DNA of 53,549 nucleotides. Source: Acidobacteriota bacterium. GTDB lineage: Bacteria > Acidobacteriota > Terriglobia > Versatilivoradales > Versatilivoraceae. Both the position numbers and the translations under genes were made by a program. The notes under the pieces were generated by a model, which was not told where the DNA came from, did no database searches, and saw only the letters and a list, made by a program, of their open reading frames with translations. Location: NCBI GenBank assembly GCA_028875575.1, contig JAPPDF010000082.1, positions 1 to 53,549 on the forward strand, written 5' to 3'. This document shows, piece after piece, positions 50,927 to 53,549 of this stretch (within the stretch, counting starts at the first letter, position 1; every line of letters begins with the position of its first letter).

Positions 50927-53434
50927 ATGCCCGAAAGATCCACCGACAGCGGAACCGTGGCTCCGCTGGCCGGTGCGCTGCCACCGCAATGCCAGAGAGA
51001 TCTCGATGGTCTGCGTCGATTCGTTCATACAGCGACCAGCCAGGGATCGCGGTCCGATCCTGTCTCGCCAGCTCATTTTCGAGAGGTCCTGCTGACCGGT
51101 GCCACGGGATTCATTGGCCGTTTCTTCCTGCGTGAGCTGTTGCGTCAAAAATCCGATCTGGTGGTGCACTGCCTTATCCGGGCCGACAACATCGAACATG
51201 GACTCCAGCGCTTGAGGGAAGCCCTGAAGCAGGCTGAAATCTGGGAAGAGTCTCTGGCGCCGCGCATCCGCGTGGTGATCGGCGACATGACAGAAGCGCG
51301 ATTCGGGCTGAGCGAAGCGGGTTTCGATTCCCTGTGTCATCGGATCGACGCCGTCTACCATCTTGCCGCCGATCTGACCCTGGCTTCGCCCTACGCCGCC
51401 ATCCGAAAGATCAATACTTTCGGCGTTCGCAGCGTCCTGGAATTGTGCCTGCGCACACGCACCAAGCACCTGTTCTACGCTTCGACCATGGGCGTCTTTC
51501 CTCAGTACTTCTGTGCCTTCGCAAGAGAGTTCGCCGGCAGCCGCATCGAGGACCAGATGCAGCCGGACCTTGCCGACATGAAAAGGATTTTCCCGTTGGG
51601 ACTGCTGGGCTATCCATGGAGCAAGCTCGTGGCCGAGCAGAGCCTGCTGCATGCCCAGCGTGCAGGCCTGCCGGTGGCGATTTTCCGGTTGCCGCGAATC
51701 GGTCAGGCCAGTACGGGATTTGCCCAGGCGAACGACATCACCGTGCGTATTTTTTCGTCGGTCGTCGACGTCGAAATGATGCCACCTGGATTCACGATTC
51801 AGCACAGTAATGAGGCCGTCGATACCCTGAGTGAAATCGTTACGGCCATTTCGTTGAACCCACGGCGACGATTCACGATCTACCACTGCTGCAACCCTCA
51901 GCTGTCTCTCCACGAACTTGAGCCTGCCGACTTCGGATTGTATTGGCCGGAGGTCTCATACGGGTCGTTCAAGCGCGCCTGCCAAGGGCGTGGCGAGGAC
52001 TCGCCGCTGCAGGGACACTGGGCCCTGGTCGATCACTTTGCGCCCTACTGGTTCAGCGACAGCAAGTCGACAACATCGCTGCCCGTCTGCGACCGTGCCC
52101 TGCGAGAGGACTGTCCGACACCTGTCAGATGGCCGGGACTGATCACCATGGCCAAGAGCTACAGCGTTTGGACGCGGCGTCACCGGCAGCAGTGGCCGCA
52201 TCCTGTGCCACAAAGCCGCCTGGACTTCGACTGCCTGGTCGGCCGGGCTGAGACCTACGCCGAGCGCGCGGGCGTGGCCTTTGAAGAGGCTTATCCCGAA
52301 TGGGTACGAAGCGGTCTGCGCCAGATGGTTCAGGCGATAAAGGCGCCGGAATCAAGAGTGTTGGACGACAAGCTCGGCACCGTCATCTACGATATTTCCC
52401 GGTTGCTTCGCAGCAGAGCCGACTTGGCCCGCGAATGGTGTCAATACCCGGAAATCGGACAGGAGCCGGTTACGTCTCCAGTCTTTATCGTCGGGATCAA
52501 TCGCACCGGCACCACCTACCTGCATCGCCTCATGTCCCGCGACAAACGGTTTTGGGTGCTGCGACTCCATGAGCTGGGCGACCCGGTCCTCTCGGTGCCT
52601 GAATATGCCACCGTGGCAGGTACGCTCAACGACCCCCGCCGGGATCGGACCGAGGAAATGCTGAAGGCATCGGAGATCGTGAAGGCCTTCGAGGGAGTTC
52701 ACGACTTCAATATCGATGAGCCCGAGGAGGATTTTCCGATCTTCAGGATGGCTTTTGCCGCATGGGTCTCAACCGTTCGATTCCATGTGCCGGCATTCGG
52801 ACGTTGGTTGGCCGGATGTGGATTTGGCAATGCCTACGCCTTCCATCGTCGTGTCATTCGACATTTCTCCTGGCAACGGCGTATTCGCCAACCCGAATTC
52901 CGGGGGCAGTGGCTGTTCAAGATGCCCTTTCATCTTCTGGAATTGGAGAGCCTGATCGAGACATATCCGGATGCCTTGTTCATCCAGACCCATCGCGAAC
53001 CGGAGAAGTTCATGGGATCCTGGAACAGCTTGGTCGCGCGGGTGCGCTCCATTGACTCCGAGCCTCGTCCGGCCCATGAACTTGGCGCCGAGCAACTGGC
53101 TTTCATGAGCGGCATGATGGATAAGGCCGTGCCTTTCCGGGAGACTCACCCCGAACAGGAGCACCGTTGGATGGACGTGAACTACGTTGATCTGGTGGAA
53201 GATCCGCTGGCGGTTGTCCACAGAATCTATGAGCGATTCAACTGGCCGCTCAAGCGGTCGGCTATTCACGCGATGGATGATTGGTTGTTCCGGCAGGCGG
53301 AGCGGCGCCGTAAAGAGCGGCGGCATCGCTACGATCTAAAGAACTACGGGCTGACCCAAGAGGACGTCAACGCTGCCTTCTCGGGCTATCGGGAGTTTCT
53401 TTCGCGACGGGGTATTCGGCGATCCGGCCAGTAG
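50927..53434 (+). CDS. Fused thioester reductase - sulfotransferase
   Basis: An 835-residue two-enzyme protein. The N-terminal half is an extended short-chain dehydrogenase of the thioester-reductase type: VLLTGATGFIGRFFLREL near residue 58, AVYHLAADLTL, LFYASTMGVF, and catalytic Y229/K233 in LGYPWSKLVAEQ. Such domains release ACP-bound acyl chains as aldehyde or alcohol using NADPH. After a linker (about 330-515), the C-terminal half is a Sulfotransfer_3-type domain: FIVGINRTGTTYLHRL for the 5'-phosphosulfate loop near 520-535, and LFIQTHREPEKFMGSW for the 3'-phosphate loop. It would sulfate the alcohol product using PAPS. It has AAGGA before the ATG, 39 bases after radical SAM gene 2. No separate release domain exists on the synthase, which fits this protein as the off-loader. 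Confidence 0.88.
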   Translation: MPERSTDSGTVAPLAGALPPQCQRDLDGLRRFVHTATSQGSRSDPVSPAHFREVLLTGATGFIGRFFLRELLRQKSDLVVHCLIRADNIEHGLQRLREALKQAEIWEESLAPRIRVVIGDMTEARFGLSEAGFDSLCHRIDAVYHLAADLTLASPYAAIRKINTFGVRSVLELCLRTRTKHLFYASTMGVFPQYFCAFAREFAGSRIEDQMQPDLADMKRIFPLGLLGYPWSKLVAEQSLLHAQRAGLPVAIFRLPRIGQASTGFAQANDITVRIFSSVVDVEMMPPGFTIQHSNEAVDTLSEIVTAISLNPRRRFTIYHCCNPQLSLHELEPADFGLYWPEVSYGSFKRACQGRGEDSPLQGHWALVDHFAPYWFSDSKSTTSLPVCDRALREDCPTPVRWPGLITMAKSYSVWTRRHRQQWPHPVPQSRLDFDCLVGRAETYAERAGVAFEEAYPEWVRSGLRQMVQAIKAPESRVLDDKLGTVIYDISRLLRSRADLAREWCQYPEIGQEPVTSPVFIVGINRTGTTYLHRLMSRDKRFWVLRLHELGDPVLSVPEYATVAGTLNDPRRDRTEEMLKASEIVKAFEGVHDFNIDEPEEDFPIFRMAFAAWVSTVRFHVPAFGRWLAGCGFGNAYAFHRRVIRHFSWQRRIRQPEFRGQWLFKMPFHLLELESLIETYPDALFIQTHREPEKFMGSWNSLVARVRSIDSEPRPAHELGAEQLAFMSGMMDKAVPFRETHPEQEHRWMDVNYVDLVEDPLAVVHRIYERFNWPLKRSAIHAMDDWLFRQAERRRKERRHRYDLKNYGLTQEDVNAAFSGYREFLSRRGIRRSGQ

Positions 53435-53487
53435 CGCTGCGGAGCCCTGAGGTGACCGCCCGCCGCGCCCTGGCAGCCCGGCGTCGA

Positions 53488-53549
53488 CCCCCCACCGCAT
53501 CAGCCTTCGCCATTCGGCTCGGCTTCTGCGACTCCCCCTCAAGGGGGGA
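53488..53549 (-). repeat. R1 intergenic repeat, inverted copy at window end
   Basis: The reverse complement of this stretch reads ccccttgagggggagtcgc, aagccgagccgaatggcg and aaggctgatgcggtgggg. It is an inverted, more complete copy of the repeat at the window start. The short remainder after the sulfotransferase stop holds no gene or clear terminator. Confidence 0.75.

Overview
The window is high-GC bacterial chromosome from a Gram-negative heterotroph: it has a TonB-dependent outer-membrane receptor, a periplasmic SurA/PpiC-type foldase and several Tat-type or lipoprotein export signals. The mix of families (PSCyt/DUF1549-DUF1553 beside DUF1501, hydantoinase A/B, SMP-30, a Fsr-type MFS pump, accD-folC, and very repeat-rich intergenic DNA) fits Acidobacteriota best. 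Planctomycetota and Verrucomicrobiota share several of these families, so the phylum is an inference.

Regions. 0.1-4.0 kb: hyuA-hyuB (minus). 5.0-8.0 kb: an amidohydrolase, then a minus-strand pair of a Tat-exported protein and an SMP-30 lactonase. 8.7-14.2 kb: a serine hydrolase divergent from a DUF1549/DUF1553-DUF1501 pair. 14.3-19.0 kb (minus): a coiled-coil membrane protein, tRNA-Arg(CCG), MFS pump, folC and accD. 19.6-21.4 kb: a deoxyhypusine-synthase-like protein and a CPBP protease. 21.8-22.4 kb: a probable mini-operon of very small genes ending in a degenerate GIY-YIG protein. 23.2-26.4 kb (minus): a PmoA-like lipoprotein, a HupE/UreJ-like protein and an inositol-monophosphatase-family enzyme. 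26.5-29.5 kb: two small coupled genes and a TonB receptor. 30.3-33.2 kb: a LarA-like protein, a 2-hydroxyacid dehydrogenase and DoxX. 33.6-36.9 kb (minus): glycosyltransferase 9, DUF1537 kinase and a PdxA-family dehydrogenase. 37.1-40.0 kb: SurA-like foldase, tRNA-Ser(UGA) and two toxin-antitoxin modules.

The most interesting part is 40.2-53.4 kb, a four-gene plus-strand operon: a single-module reducing type I PKS (KS-AT-DH-degenerate MT/pseudo-KR-ER-KR-ACP), two tandem B12-binding radical SAM enzymes related to the lipid-modifying HpnP/HpnR group, and a protein fusing a thioester reductase to a sulfotransferase. Read together, they suggest that a reduced, lipid-like polyketide is modified at unactivated carbons by the radical SAM pair, released reductively and then sulfated. 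The operon has lower GC than the flanks where I counted it, and it sits behind toxin-antitoxin genes and a tRNA, so it may be an acquired island.

The gaps between genes are filled by several repeat families: a long family (R2) in five copies and both orientations, a short palindrome-headed family (R1) present in inverted orientation at the two window ends, and a 116-117 bp MITE-like inverted-repeat element in two copies.
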